Source of the DNA: Antarctobacter heliothermus
GTDB taxonomy: Bacteria; Pseudomonadota; Alphaproteobacteria; Rhodobacterales; Rhodobacteraceae
Length of the DNA: 64,000 bases
Direction: 5' to 3'
Assembly (NCBI RefSeq): GCF_900188425.1
Contig: NZ_FZON01000005.1
Span: 1 to 64,000 of the forward strand
Position 1 is the stretch's first letter. Each line of letters begins with the position of its first letter. Below the pieces are notes generated by a model. That model was not told where the DNA came from. It was given only the letters and a program-made list of their open reading frames with translations, and did no database searches. The translations under genes were made by a program, and so were the position numbers. Positions 44,957 to 54,257 of this stretch are shown here, in pieces.

Positions 44957-45163
44957 TTACAGCATGCCTTCGCGCTGGGCCTTTTTACGAGCCAGCTTGC
45001 GGGCGCGGCGGATTGCCTCGGCCTTTTCACGGGCTTTTTTCTCGGACGGCTTCTCGAAATGTTGCTTGAGCTTCATTTCGCGGAACACGCCTTCGCGCTG
45101 CAGCTTTTTCTTCAGAGCGCGGAGCGCCTGATCGACATTGTTGTCACGAACACTGACCTGCAT
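44957..45163 (-). CDS. rpsU: 30S ribosomal protein S21
   Basis: A 68-residue, very basic protein with the S21 signature [27 protein letters not shown] and an Arg/Lys-rich helical tail. Binds the 30S subunit near the 3' end of 16S rRNA and helps translation initiation. It stands alone, divergent from the COQ9 gene, and ends at a clear terminator. The ribosome site lies in a small hairpin (45164-45177). Confidence 0.96.
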   Translation of the reverse strand: MQVSVRDNNVDQALRALKKKLQREGVFREMKLKQHFEKPSEKKAREKAEAIRRARKLARKKAQREGML

Positions 45164-45177
45164 GTGGTTTTCACCAC
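45164..45177 (-). promoter_or_regulatory. Hairpin directly before the rpsU start
   Basis: On the minus strand GTGGT-GAAA-ACCAC folds into a 5-bp stem with a GAAA tetraloop immediately before ATG 45163, and part of the Shine-Dalgarno sequence AAAGGTGGTG is in the stem. It could modulate initiation. Confidence 0.4.
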
Positions 45178-45278
45178 CTTTCTAGATTTGAGTTGCAAGG
45201 GAATTTGCAGGAGGTGGCCGTATAGCAAGCACCGTTCTATTTGTCTAGGGTGTAGACGGAACACGAAGGATGCCCCCG

Positions 45279-45956
45279 ATGCCCGATATCACAGACAGGA
45301 TTCTGGACGCCGCGCTGTTGCATGTGCCCTTTGACGGCTGGTCAGAGCCCAGCTTTCGCGCCGCCGTGGCAGATGCCGGTGTGGACCGGGTGGTGGCGCA
45401 AGGGCTGTTCCCGCGCGGGGCCGTCGATCTGGCGGTGGCCTATCACAAACGGGGTGACGTGGAAATGCTGCGCCGTATCGCCGTGGCGGACCTTGCGGAG
45501 ATGCGGTTTCGTGACCGCGTCAGCTTTGCCGTGCGGGCCCGGATCGAGGCCGCGGAGGACCGTGAGGTGGTGCGGCGGGGCACAACGCTGTTTGCCTTGC
45601 CACCCTATGCGCCGGATGGCGCGCGGCTGATCTGGGGCACAGCGGATGCGATCTGGACCGCGCTGGGTGACACCTCGCGCGATTTCAACTGGTACACCAA
45701 GCGGGCGACGCTGTCGGCGGTCTATTCCTCGACCGTGCTGTACTGGCTGGGGGACGATTCGCTGGGCAGTGATGCGACATGGGCCTTTCTGGATCGGCGG
45801 ATCGAGGACGTGATGCGGTTTGAAAAGGCAAAGGGGCAGCTGCGGGAGAACCGACTGTTTGGCGCGTTGACGGCGGGGCCGGCGAAAATTCTTGAGCGGA
45901 TCAAGGCGCCGTCGGGCGTGGACGCGGATCTGCCCGGCGGCACGCCGCCCCGCTGA
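45279..45956 (+). CDS. COQ9-family ubiquinone biosynthesis protein
   Basis: A 225-residue protein of the COQ9 family, which has a TetR-like fold and binds lipids or quinone intermediates to help the COQ7-type hydroxylase. The C-terminal domain shows WGTADAIWTALGDTSRDFNWYTKRATLSAVYSSTVLYWLGD, the most conserved COQ9 stretch. ATG 45279 sits 8 bases after GAAGGA; the ATG at 45270 overlaps it. Typical of alphaproteobacteria and mitochondria. Confidence 0.92.
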   Translation: MPDITDRILDAALLHVPFDGWSEPSFRAAVADAGVDRVVAQGLFPRGAVDLAVAYHKRGDVEMLRRIAVADLAEMRFRDRVSFAVRARIEAAEDREVVRRGTTLFALPPYAPDGARLIWGTADAIWTALGDTSRDFNWYTKRATLSAVYSSTVLYWLGDDSLGSDATWAFLDRRIEDVMRFEKAKGQLRENRLFGALTAGPAKILERIKAPSGVDADLPGGTPPR

Positions 45957-46047
45957 GCGCGCCTATAGGGCACAGGCGGCGCGGTCCGAAACCGCTTTGC
46001 CCCCTGCGCGCCGCTTGATACCAAATCCCAAACAGGGAGGCCTATTC

Positions 46048-47034
46048 ATGTCCGACACCATGCGCGCCATCGAGATCACCAAGCCGGGCGGCCCGGAGGT
46101 TCTGCAACAGACAATGCGGCCCGTGCCGCAACCCGCCGCCGGGCAGGTGGTGATCAAGGTGGCCTTTGCCGGGGTCAACCGCCCCGACGCGCTGCAACGG
46201 GCGGGCAGCTATGCGCCGCCCGCCGGGGCGTCAGACCTGCCAGGGCTGGAGGCTTCGGGCGAGGTGGTCGCGCTGGGCGCCGGGGTGGACGGCCTGTCGC
46301 TGGACGATCCGGTTTGCGCGCTGCTGCCGGGGGGCGGTTATGCCGAATATGTCGCCACACCCGCCGCCCATTGCCTGCCTGTCCCCAAGGGGATGGGACT
46401 GAAAGAGGCCGCCTGCCTGCCGGAGACGTTTTTCACGGTCTGGTCGAATGTGTTCCAGCGCGGCGGCCTGCAGGCGGGGGAGCGGTTCCTTGTGCATGGC
46501 GGGTCCAGCGGGATCGGGACGACGGCCATTCAGTTGGCGAGCCATTTCGGGGCGCGCGTGTTTGCCACGGCCGGGTCCGAGGCCAAGTGTCAGGCCTGCC
46601 GCGATCTGGGTGCCGAGCGGGCGATCAATTACCGCGATGAGGATTTCGTCGAGGTGCTGCGCGCAGTGGGCGGGGCAAACCTGATCCTGGACATGGTGGG
46701 GGGCGACTACCTGCCGCGCAACGTCAAGGCGCTGGCCGATGACGGGCGGTTGGTGCAGATCGCCTTTCTGCAGGGACCGAAGATCGAGTTGAACTTTGCG
46801 CAGGTCATGATGCGGCGGTTGACCATCACCGGCAGCACGCTGCGCCCGCAAAGCGATCTGGCCAAGGCGCGTATCGCGGACGCTCTGCGGGCGCAGGTCT
46901 GGCCGTTGCTGGATGCGGGGCTGGTGGCACCGGTGATGGACAGCGAGTTCCCGTTTGAAGAGGCCGCCGCCGCCCATGCGCGCATGGAAAGCTCCGGCCA
47001 TATCGGGAAGATCGTGTTGAAGGTGGGCGGGTAG
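46048..47034 (+). CDS. NAD(P)H-quinone oxidoreductase, zeta-crystallin type
   Basis: A 328-residue medium-chain dehydrogenase (zinc-free QOR/PIG3-like). The N-terminal GroES-like domain starts MRAIEITKPGGPEVLQ. The nucleotide-binding domain has VHGGSSGIGTTAIQLASHFGARVFATAGSEAK (~155). The ending SGHIGKIVLKV is typical. GGGAGG lies 7 bases upstream of ATG 46048. It probably reduces quinones or alpha,beta-unsaturated aldehydes with NADPH. Copy 2 of the interspersed element follows its stop. Confidence 0.9.
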   Translation: MSDTMRAIEITKPGGPEVLQQTMRPVPQPAAGQVVIKVAFAGVNRPDALQRAGSYAPPAGASDLPGLEASGEVVALGAGVDGLSLDDPVCALLPGGGYAEYVATPAAHCLPVPKGMGLKEAACLPETFFTVWSNVFQRGGLQAGERFLVHGGSSGIGTTAIQLASHFGARVFATAGSEAKCQACRDLGAERAINYRDEDFVEVLRAVGGANLILDMVGGDYLPRNVKALADDGRLVQIAFLQGPKIELNFAQVMMRRLTITGSTLRPQSDLAKARIADALRAQVWPLLDAGLVAPVMDSEFPFEEAAAAHARMESSGHIGKIVLKVGG

Positions 47035-47066
47035 GGGGGGCATGCCCCCCCCGTCGCCTTTGGCGA

Positions 47067-47103
47067 CCCCTTTGGATATTTTTGGCCAGAAGAAATGCGG
47101 GCG
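47067..47103 (+). repeat. Interspersed 3'-associated element, copy 2
   Basis: Core GGATATTTTTGGCCAGAAGA followed by a GC-rich tail, 33 bases after the quinone oxidoreductase stop and in the same orientation. Aligns with the copies at 22067 (+) and 61164 (-). Confidence 0.6.
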
Positions 47104-47139
47104 CGGCGCAGACTTTTTGGCCGCGCCCTGTTTGTCTGA

Positions 47140-47994
47140 TCAGATCACGGCGCGGCGGTAGAGGTGCCATGTGGCATGACCCAGCACCGGCAGGACGATC
47201 ACCAGTCCCAGCAGGAACGGCAGGCTGCCGAGTATCAGCCCGGCGGCGACGATTGCGCCCCAAGTCAGGATGACCTTTGGGTTCTGGCGTGTCACCCGGA
47301 GCGAGGTCTGTACTGCCACCGGCAGTCCGAGGTTCCGGTCCAGCAGCAGCGGGAAGGACACAACGCTGGTGGCCAGCACAGTCAGGGCAAAGACGCCACC
47401 GATGGCGCAGCCCAGAACGATCATGATCGTCCCGGGGGCTGACATGAGGCTATTGATGAAAGCGCCTGTCGAGGCAGGGGCCTGAGGCCCAAGTGTCGCT
47501 CCATAGAGGTGTGCCGCCACCACCAGCCAAAGGCAGAAGATCGCCGCGAGGTAGAGGCCCATCACGACGATGGACGCAAAGCGCGGCCGTTCCATCACCT
47601 TGAGCGCGCCGAGCCAGCCGATGTGTTCGCCTTCTTCGCGGCGGCGGCTGATCTCGTAGACGCCCACGGCGGAGACTGGCCCGAGCAGGGCAAAGCCCGC
47701 GATCATTGGAAAGATCAGCGGCACAAGCGACATGTTGAGCGCCGAAACCGCAAGGACAAGCCCGATGATGGGGTAGAGCAGCACAAGGAACATGACGTCC
47801 GTCCGGCAGGTCTGAAAGTCGTGCCATCCGGCCTTGAGCGCCTCTCGCAGATCCTCGGTGGTCAGATCGCGGATTCCGGGCGGGGCGGCGACCTCGGTCC
47901 CGCCAAGGCGCTGCGTCGATTGTGCCGCGTGTCGACCGGCACGCCCAAAGGCCTGCGCCAGCCAGGTGCCGGGATTCCCGATTGTCTGTGTCAT
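47140..47994 (-). CDS. DUF2189 integral membrane protein
   Basis: A 284-residue inner-membrane protein with about six hydrophobic helices (LVLLYPIIGLVLAVSAL, LIFPMIAGFALLGPVSAVGVYEISRRREEG and others). The PVSAVGVYEISRRREEG loop and the N-terminal TTEDLREALKAGWHDF are DUF2189 signatures. ATG 47994 has AGGAGAGG upstream. Function unknown; found widely in alphaproteobacteria. Confidence 0.85.
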   Translation of the reverse strand: MTQTIGNPGTWLAQAFGRAGRHAAQSTQRLGGTEVAAPPGIRDLTTEDLREALKAGWHDFQTCRTDVMFLVLLYPIIGLVLAVSALNMSLVPLIFPMIAGFALLGPVSAVGVYEISRRREEGEHIGWLGALKVMERPRFASIVVMGLYLAAIFCLWLVVAAHLYGATLGPQAPASTGAFINSLMSAPGTIMIVLGCAIGGVFALTVLATSVVSFPLLLDRNLGLPVAVQTSLRVTRQNPKVILTWGAIVAAGLILGSLPFLLGLVIVLPVLGHATWHLYRRAVI

Positions 47995-48131
47995 GCGTCC
48001 TCTCCTAATGGCGTGGCAAGGCGCCAACCTGGCAGAGGCCGTCGCGCGGCGACGGCCGGACCGGACAGACGCGCTTGTGCGGCAAAGGGTAGCACGGATT
48101 GGCCGCGATACCTATCACGCTGATGAGAGGC

Positions 48132-49082
48132 TCAGTGAGTGAAGAACCCCGGACCGGCCTGAGCCAGGAGGTCAGCGGCCAGCGCGCGACCCATGTCTGC
48201 TGCGGTATCGACGGGACCGGAGATGTCACCGGCGTAGGCGGCGGATCCATCGGTTTTCAGGATTTCGCCGCGCAGGCGCAGCGTGTCGCCATCCCGCTCG
48301 GCAAGAGCGGCGATGGGCGTTTCACAAGACCCATCCAGCGCGGCAAGAAAGGCGCGTTCCGCAGACAGGCGCAGGGCGGTGGGCGCATCGTGGATCGCGG
48401 CCAGCATCTGTTGCGCGCGGGCATCGTCGACGCGGCGTTCGATGCCGATGGCGCCCTGTGCCACGGCGGGCAGCATGTCCTCGGGGGAGATCGGGCTTTG
48501 CGGTACGTCGGTCATGCCCAGCCGGTTCAGGCCCGCGCAGGCAAGGAAGGTGGCGCGGGCCACGCCTGCATGCAGTTTCTTCAGCCGGGTTTGCAGGTTG
48601 CCGCGAAATTCGACCACTTGCAGGTCGGGGCGGCGGTGCAGCAGTTGCGCCCGGCGGCGCAGCGATGAGGTGCCGACAACCGCGCCCTGCGGCAGATCCT
48701 GCAGGCTGTTGGCATCCGGGCAGATGAACGCATCGCGCACGTCCTCACGGGGCAGGTAGCAGTCCAGCACCAGGCCGGCGGGTTGTTCCGTCGGCATGTC
48801 CTTCATCGAATGCACGGCAATGTCGATCCGGCCCGACAGCATCGCCTCTTCGATCTCTTTGGTGAACAGGCCCTTGTTGCCAATCTCTTTCAGCGGGCGG
48901 TCGGCGTCGATCATGCTGCGGTCATCGCCGGTGGTCTTGATCACCACGATCTCAAAGGCATCTTGTGGCAGGCCAAAGGCGTTGGCCAGACGGTCACGCG
49001 TTTCATGGGCCTGGGCCAACGCCAGCGGAGAGCCGCGAGTGCCGAGTTTCAGCGGGGATTGGGGTGTGGGCAGATCGGTCAT
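48132..49082 (-). CDS. hemC: Porphobilinogen deaminase (hydroxymethylbilane synthase)
   Basis: A 316-residue enzyme that polymerises four porphobilinogens into hydroxymethylbilane. Motifs are LKLGTRGSPLALAQA, FTKEIEEAML, VHSMKDMPTEQP, GTSSLRRRAQLL and the cofactor-attachment cysteine in LDGSCETPIAA. ATG 49082 is chosen over a TTG at 49088. It is head-to-head with hemE, which catalyses the step two reactions later, sharing a 144-base regulatory region. Confidence 0.95.
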   Translation of the reverse strand: MTDLPTPQSPLKLGTRGSPLALAQAHETRDRLANAFGLPQDAFEIVVIKTTGDDRSMIDADRPLKEIGNKGLFTKEIEEAMLSGRIDIAVHSMKDMPTEQPAGLVLDCYLPREDVRDAFICPDANSLQDLPQGAVVGTSSLRRRAQLLHRRPDLQVVEFRGNLQTRLKKLHAGVARATFLACAGLNRLGMTDVPQSPISPEDMLPAVAQGAIGIERRVDDARAQQMLAAIHDAPTALRLSAERAFLAALDGSCETPIAALAERDGDTLRLRGEILKTDGSAAYAGDISGPVDTAADMGRALAADLLAQAGPGFFTH

Positions 49083-49170
49083 GGCCAAGGGTTAGCGCGG
49101 GTCGGCCGGAAAGGAAACGGGATTTGCGCGCTGCGGGATGCGTCATGCGCGCCCGGTTGATGGTCGCCGC

Positions 49171-49206
49171 TTGACACCGGCGGGTGTGCATTGGACCAAG
49201 ACGAAC
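49171..49206 (+). promoter_or_regulatory. Candidate hemE promoter
   Basis: A consensus -35 TTGACA (49171-49176) lies 56 bases before hemE. No convincing -10 is seen at 17 bases (GACCAA). CACC-GGCG-GGTG just after the -35 is a short inverted repeat that might bind a regulator. Confidence 0.35.
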
Positions 49207-49226
49207 GAAATTGAGGAGCGACCCGA

Positions 49227-50255
49227 ATGACCAAGACGATCCTGCGGGCCCTTGCGGGCGAGACACTGCCGACACCGCCGATCTGGATGATGCGTCAGGC
49301 GGGGCGCTATCTGCCGGAGTACAAGGCGACGCGGGCCGAGGCGGGCGACTTCCTGTCGTTATGCTACAACCCGGAGCTGGCGACAGAGGTGACCTTGCAG
49401 CCGATCCGTCGCTATGAATTCGACGCGGCGATCCTGTTTGCCGACATCCTGCTGCTGCCGCAGGCGCTGGGCATGGATCTGTGGTTTGTGACCGGCGAGG
49501 GGCCGCGCCTGTCGACCATCACCACGGACGCGGATTTTGACAAGCTGGGTCGCGGTGAGATGATCCACGACACGCTGAACCCGATCTACCAGACGGTGCG
49601 CAACCTGTCCGGCGCGCTGCCGTCCGAGACGACGCTGATCGGTTTTGCCGGTGCGCCCTGGACCGTGGCGACCTACATGATCGCGGGGCAGGGGACCAAG
49701 GATCAGGGACCGGCCCACGCGTTGAAGGCAGAGAACCGCGCGCTGTTCGAAAAGATCATCGACCGGCTGACCGAGGCGACCATTGACTACCTGTCCGAGC
49801 AGGTGAAGGCGGGCGCCGAGGTGGTCAAGCTGTTCGACAGCTGGGCCGGGTCGCTCAAGGGCGCGGATTTTGACCGCTACGCGCTGGAACCCGCCCGCAT
49901 CATCACGCAAGAGCTGAAGCGGCGGCATCCGGGCGTGCCGGTCATCGCCTTCCCGCGTCAGGCGGGCGACAAATACATCGGCTTTCATCAGGCGACGGGC
50001 GCGGATTGCGTTGCGGTGGATGACAGCGTGACGCCGGAATGGGCGGCGGAGCATGTGCAGGTGTCGGGCTGTGTGCAGGGCAACCTTGCATCGTCGCACA
50101 TGGTCACGGGCGGCGATGCGCTGGTCGCAGAGACGCAGCGCGTGGTGCAGGCGTTCCGCAACGGGCCGCATATCTTTAACCTTGGCCACGGGATCACGCC
50201 GGATGCGGACCCCGAGAACGTCAAGCTGATGATTGACACCGTGCGGGCAATGTAA
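49227..50255 (+). CDS. hemE: Uroporphyrinogen decarboxylase
   Basis: A 342-residue enzyme that decarboxylates uroporphyrinogen III to coproporphyrinogen III, the substrate of HemF. Signatures are [39 protein letters not shown] and [16 protein letters not shown], and the C-terminal [29 protein letters not shown] precedes ATG 49227. It converges with the YeeE gene, only 5 bases apart, with no terminator in between. Confidence 0.96.
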   Translation: MTKTILRALAGETLPTPPIWMMRQAGRYLPEYKATRAEAGDFLSLCYNPELATEVTLQPIRRYEFDAAILFADILLLPQALGMDLWFVTGEGPRLSTITTDADFDKLGRGEMIHDTLNPIYQTVRNLSGALPSETTLIGFAGAPWTVATYMIAGQGTKDQGPAHALKAENRALFEKIIDRLTEATIDYLSEQVKAGAEVVKLFDSWAGSLKGADFDRYALEPARIITQELKRRHPGVPVIAFPRQAGDKYIGFHQATGADCVAVDDSVTPEWAAEHVQVSGCVQGNLASSHMVTGGDALVAETQRVVQAFRNGPHIFNLGHGITPDADPENVKLMIDTVRAM

Positions 50256-50260
50256 CGCGC

Positions 50261-51322
50261 TCAGACGTGGGCGGGTTGTCCCCGCCCACCCAGGATGGCG
50301 TCCATGCTCATCCCGCCGATCCACATGCAAAACAGCGCCAGCCATGCGGTGCCGGCAAAGATCGACCCGCCGGAGACGCCCGCGCCGATGGCGCAGCCCC
50401 CCGCCAGCATCCCGCCAAAGCCCATCAGCACCGCGCCGATCATGGCGTTGCGCATGGGGGTCGGCCCCTCAAAGCCCTGAAACTTCAACTCTCGGGTCAC
50501 GGCGGCGGCCAGGAACGATCCCAGCACCACGCCCGGCACCAGCCCGATGTCGAATTCCAGCACCGAATTGCGGTCGAGAAAGAACATCAGCGTATTGGCC
50601 GAGGGGCCGGTAAAGGTCAGGCTTTCGATCTGGACCGGCTCGAACGCGACCTGGCTGAGGGCATAGGTCAGGCCATAGCCGACAGCGGCGGCGAACCCCA
50701 CGCCGGAGGCAAAGACAAGCCGCGAAACCCCGATCCGGTTGCGACGGCTGAGTTCCAACGCCAGCAGCGCGATCAAAAGGCCGATCACCAGACCCGCCTC
50801 TCGCGGCAGGTGAGCAGCGGTCAGCAGGTCCATGTTGCGCCCGCCCGATGTGACCCACAGCGCCGCCAGCTTGTCCCGAACGGGCGACAGCCAGCCGGTC
50901 AGCGACATCTGCGCCACCACGGCAAAGATCAGGCCCGAGACGACAGAGCGCAGGTTGCCTGTCGCCGCCAGCACCAGCAGACGGCCCGAACAACCGCGCG
51001 CCAGCACCATGCCCGCGCCGAACAGCAGTCCGCCGATGATCGCGCCAGACCAACTGCCCGGCACGGCCATCATGCGCGCGTCGGATGTGTCGAGAAGGCC
51101 CAGCAGTTGCGCCCCCTGCACCCAGACCACGGCGGTGGAAAAGGTCAGCAGCCAGACCGCGACCTTGTCCTTCATCATGCCGCGCGCAAATTCGACCGTG
51201 GCGGCGCGCAGACAAAACCGCGACCGCTGTGCCGCGACGCCAAAGATCACGCCGGTGATCAGACCAAACAGCGCCGAAGTCGGGTTTTCGCCGATGCGGT
51301 CGATCAGGGGGACAATATCCAT
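50261..51322 (-). CDS. YeeE/YedE-family sulfur-compound transporter
   Basis: A 353-residue inner-membrane protein with about nine to ten helices and the conserved cysteines of the family (SRFCLRAA, LARGCSGRLL and LAGGCAIGAGVSGG). Members such as TsuA import thiosulfate through these cysteines. AAGGAG upstream of ATG 51322 fixes the start. An FNR-type box lies ~60 bases upstream. It stands alone, so transport of thiosulfate or another reduced sulfur species is the best guess. Confidence 0.87.
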   Translation of the reverse strand: MDIVPLIDRIGENPTSALFGLITGVIFGVAAQRSRFCLRAATVEFARGMMKDKVAVWLLTFSTAVVWVQGAQLLGLLDTSDARMMAVPGSWSGAIIGGLLFGAGMVLARGCSGRLLVLAATGNLRSVVSGLIFAVVAQMSLTGWLSPVRDKLAALWVTSGGRNMDLLTAAHLPREAGLVIGLLIALLALELSRRNRIGVSRLVFASGVGFAAAVGYGLTYALSQVAFEPVQIESLTFTGPSANTLMFFLDRNSVLEFDIGLVPGVVLGSFLAAAVTRELKFQGFEGPTPMRNAMIGAVLMGFGGMLAGGCAIGAGVSGGSIFAGTAWLALFCMWIGGMSMDAILGGRGQPAHV

Positions 51323-51381
51323 CACAGCAGCTCCTTGCGCGTGTTGCGCAGCGTGATGCACCAAAAAAAGGCCGGACTGCC

Positions 51382-51395
51382 TTGATGCAGATCAT
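51382..51395. promoter_or_regulatory. FNR/FnrL-type box
   Basis: TTGATGCAGATCAT matches the FNR consensus TTGAT-N4-ATCAA at 9 of 10 specified bases. It lies 60 bases upstream of the YeeE start (minus strand) and 129 bases upstream of the MFS gene. The position favours YeeE. Regulation by oxygen is inferred. Confidence 0.5.
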
Positions 51396-51523
51396 GAGGC
51401 GGCGGGCAGGGACAGGCGGGCGTGGCGGCAACGACACAATTTGCGTCAACGGCCCCCGCACTGTGCGCGAATGCAGAATACGCGCCTCTCGCCAACCTGT
51501 CGATTTCGGCGTAAGGCCAGATC

Positions 51524-52753
51524 ATGGCCCCTGTTTCCCTCAATGACGCGCACCAGTTGCCACTGTGGCGGCGTCCCGCAGCCTTGCTGACGCTGATGGC
51601 GATCGCGATGCCGCTGTCGTTCGCCACTTGGTCGGCGCTGCTCAACAACTTTGTCATCGAGGCCGCGAATTTCGACGGTCAGGATATTGGTGTGCTGCAT
51701 ACGGTGCGTGAGATCCCCGGCTTTCTGGCCATCGGGGTGATCGCCGTTCTGCTGGTGATGCGCGAACAGGTGCTGGCGCTGGTGTCATTGGTGCTGCTGG
51801 GGGTGGCCACAGGACTGACCGCGCTGTTTCCCAGCATGGGCGGGCTGTTGTTCATCACGCTGCTGAGTTCCATCGGCTTTCACTACTATGAGACAGTGAA
51901 CCAGAGCCTGCAGTTGCAATGGCTGCCCAAGGACCGCGCGCCGCAGATGCTGGGCTGGCTGATCGCCGCCGGGTCCGGGGCCACGCTGATCGCCTACATC
52001 GCCATCGTGATGACGTGGGAGGCGTGGAACCTGTCCTACAACTTTGTCTACATGGTGTCGGGGGGGCTGACGGTGGCCATCGTCGCCTTTTGCGCGCTGG
52101 CCTATCCGCAATTCGAAAGCCCCAATCCGCAGGTAAAGAAGTTCATCCTGCGTCGCCGCTACTGGCTGTATTACGCACTGCAATTCATGTCGGGCGCGCG
52201 GCGGCAGATCTTTGTGGTCTTTGCCGGGTTCATGATGGTCGAACGGTTCGGGTTCGAGGTGCATGAGGTCACGGCGCTGTACCTGATCAACCTTGTGGCC
52301 AACATGGTGATCGGCCCGGTCTTTGGCCGCGCGGTATTCAAATTTGGCGAGCGGAACACGCTGATCTTTGAATACGTCGGCCTGACAGTGGTGTTCCTGC
52401 TCTATGGCGGGATCTACTGGTTTGGCTGGGGCGTCATCCTTGCCGCAACGCTGTATGTCATCGACCACCTGTTCTTTGCCATGGCGCTGGCGCTGAAAAC
52501 CTATTTCCAGAAGATCGCCGATCCGGGGGACATCGCACCCACGGCCGCCGTGGCCTTTACCATCAACCATATCGCGGCGGTCTTTCTTCCCTTTCTGCTG
52601 GGGGCTCTCTGGCTGATCTCACCGGGCGCTGTCTTTGGTCTTGCTGCAGGCATGGCGATGATCAGTCTTGCACTGGCCATGATGATCCCACGGCACCCGG
52701 AACCCGGCAATGAAACGGTCTTTGGCGGGGTCTTGGCGGCCCCGGCCGAGTAG
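51524..52753 (+). CDS. MFS transporter
   Basis: A 409-residue inner-membrane protein with twelve predicted helices and a long central cytosolic loop (PQFESPNPQVKKFILRRRYWLYY). Early residues ALLNNFVIEAANFDGQDIGVLHTVREIPGFLAI and the QLQWLPKDRAPQMLG loop are characteristic of an uncharacterised MFS subgroup in Rhodobacteraceae. The next gene, a MATE exporter, starts 2 bases after the stop, so the two are probably co-translated. Substrate unknown. Confidence 0.85.
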   Translation: MAPVSLNDAHQLPLWRRPAALLTLMAIAMPLSFATWSALLNNFVIEAANFDGQDIGVLHTVREIPGFLAIGVIAVLLVMREQVLALVSLVLLGVATGLTALFPSMGGLLFITLLSSIGFHYYETVNQSLQLQWLPKDRAPQMLGWLIAAGSGATLIAYIAIVMTWEAWNLSYNFVYMVSGGLTVAIVAFCALAYPQFESPNPQVKKFILRRRYWLYYALQFMSGARRQIFVVFAGFMMVERFGFEVHEVTALYLINLVANMVIGPVFGRAVFKFGERNTLIFEYVGLTVVFLLYGGIYWFGWGVILAATLYVIDHLFFAMALALKTYFQKIADPGDIAPTAAVAFTINHIAAVFLPFLLGALWLISPGAVFGLAAGMAMISLALAMMIPRHPEPGNETVFGGVLAAPAE

Positions 52754-52755
52754 GC

Positions 52756-54165
52756 GTGGCGGCACGCCCCACGCAGGCGGACGGGCGATTCCTGACCGGC
52801 TCTACGCTGGGTCATGTGGTCCGCATGACCCTGGCCGGGGCGGCGGGGATCACCTTTGTCTTTGTCGTCGATGCGGCCAACCTGTTCTGGGTGTCGCAAC
52901 TGGGTCAGCCAATCCTGATGGCGGCCATCGGCTATGCCTTTGCCATCCAGTTCTTTACCGTCTCTGTCGGCGTCGGGCTGATGGTCGCCACCACGGCGCT
53001 GGTGTCCCGCAGCATCGGGCGCAGGGAACGGGCGCTGGCGCGTGAACAGGGCGCGGCGGGGATGCTGCTGACCTTTCTGGTACAGACCGTCACGGCCAGC
53101 ACGGTGATTGCCTTGCGCCGTGACCTGCTGGGCAGTGTCGGTGCCAGTGGCGAGGTGTTGGACCTGGCCGCGCGCTATGTGGCGCTGTCGATGCCGTCCC
53201 TCGCGGTCATGGCGGTGGGCCTGTGCGGCAGTGCCGTGCTGCGCGCCGACGGGCTGGCGCGGCAGGCGATGATGGTCACCATGGGCGGCGGGATCATCAT
53301 GCTGGGGGTGGATCCGGTACTGATTTACGTGCTGGGGATGGGTCTGGACGGGGCCGCGCTCAGCGTCTGGATCTTTCGCAGCATCATGGCCGGGCTGGCG
53401 ATCTGGTATGCGGGGTATCGGCACGGTCTGCTGGCGCGGCCCTCTCTGGTCCTACTGGTGCGCCACGCGCCCGCCCTGCTGCGGGTGGCGGTGCCTGCCA
53501 TCGTGACGCAAATGGCCACACCTTTTGGAAACTTCCTGCTAACAGGGTTTATCGCGGTCTACGGCGACAACGCGGTTGCGGCCTGGGCGGTGATCAACCG
53601 GCTGACGGTGGTGGCCTTTGGCGGGCTGTTCTCATTGGCGGGGGCCATTGGCGGCATCTTTGGCCAGAACTTTGGCGCACGGCAGTTCGACCGCCTGCGC
53701 CAGACCTATCGGGACGCATCGCTTTTCTGCATCTGCTACGCGGGTGTGGTCTGGCTGATCCTGATGGCGCTGACGGAGACAATTGCCACGGGGTTCGGCC
53801 TGACGGCAGAGGGGGCAGAGGTGCTGCGCGCCTTTACCCACATCGGTGCGCTGTCCTTTACCCTTGGCGGGCTGCTGTTTGTGTCCAATGCCGCCTTTAA
53901 CACGCTGGGCCGCCCGCTCTGGGCCTCTGTCCTCAGCTGGTTGCGGGATGGGTTGTTGTTGTGGCCCGCCGCGCTGTGGTTGACGGCAAGGTACGCGGCA
54001 GAGGGCGTGATCTATGCACAGGCGCTGGTGGGCGCGGGCATGGGCATTTTGGCTGGGGCGCTGGGCTGGCGCTATGTGCGCTCAATCGGTGAGGGGCAGT
54101 TGCCGCAGGTCAACCTGCGGGAACGGCGCGCATGGCGTGACCCCAACCGCTGGCGGCGGCGCTAG
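52756..54165 (+). CDS. MATE-family efflux transporter
   Basis: A 469-residue, twelve-helix sodium- or proton-driven exporter. MATE signatures include ATTALVSRSIGRRERALAREQG, a mid-loop FGGLFSLAGAIGGIFGQNFGARQFDRLRQTYRDA and a second-half repeat. It starts at GTG 52756, 2 bases after the MFS stop. Its stop shares the CTAG palindrome with the stop of a 31-residue gene on the opposite strand. Probable role: export of toxic organic cations or metabolites. Confidence 0.9.
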   Translation: MAARPTQADGRFLTGSTLGHVVRMTLAGAAGITFVFVVDAANLFWVSQLGQPILMAAIGYAFAIQFFTVSVGVGLMVATTALVSRSIGRRERALAREQGAAGMLLTFLVQTVTASTVIALRRDLLGSVGASGEVLDLAARYVALSMPSLAVMAVGLCGSAVLRADGLARQAMMVTMGGGIIMLGVDPVLIYVLGMGLDGAALSVWIFRSIMAGLAIWYAGYRHGLLARPSLVLLVRHAPALLRVAVPAIVTQMATPFGNFLLTGFIAVYGDNAVAAWAVINRLTVVAFGGLFSLAGAIGGIFGQNFGARQFDRLRQTYRDASLFCICYAGVVWLILMALTETIATGFGLTAEGAEVLRAFTHIGALSFTLGGLLFVSNAAFNTLGRPLWASVLSWLRDGLLLWPAALWLTARYAAEGVIYAQALVGAGMGILAGALGWRYVRSIGEGQLPQVNLRERRAWRDPNRWRRR

Positions 54166-54257
54166 AGCGCACCGCGCAGGGCAAAGGCGAGAATCGCCAG
54201 CACGATCACGGCGGTCAGCGCCCAGAAGGTGCGGGATATACGTCCACGGCTAGTCAT
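54162..54257 (-). CDS. 31-residue single-pass membrane peptide
   Basis: A 96-base frame encoding MTSRGRISRT, then a hydrophobic helix (FWALTAVIVLAILAFAL) and RGAL. ATG 54257 overlaps the stop of the ferric-reductase-like gene (ATGACTAG), the classic arrangement for translational coupling. A basic N-terminus and one helix predict an N-in inner-membrane peptide. It could be a small subunit of the reductase. It converges on the MATE gene with a 4-base overlap. Confidence 0.58.
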   Translation of the reverse strand: MTSRGRISRTFWALTAVIVLAILAFALRGAL

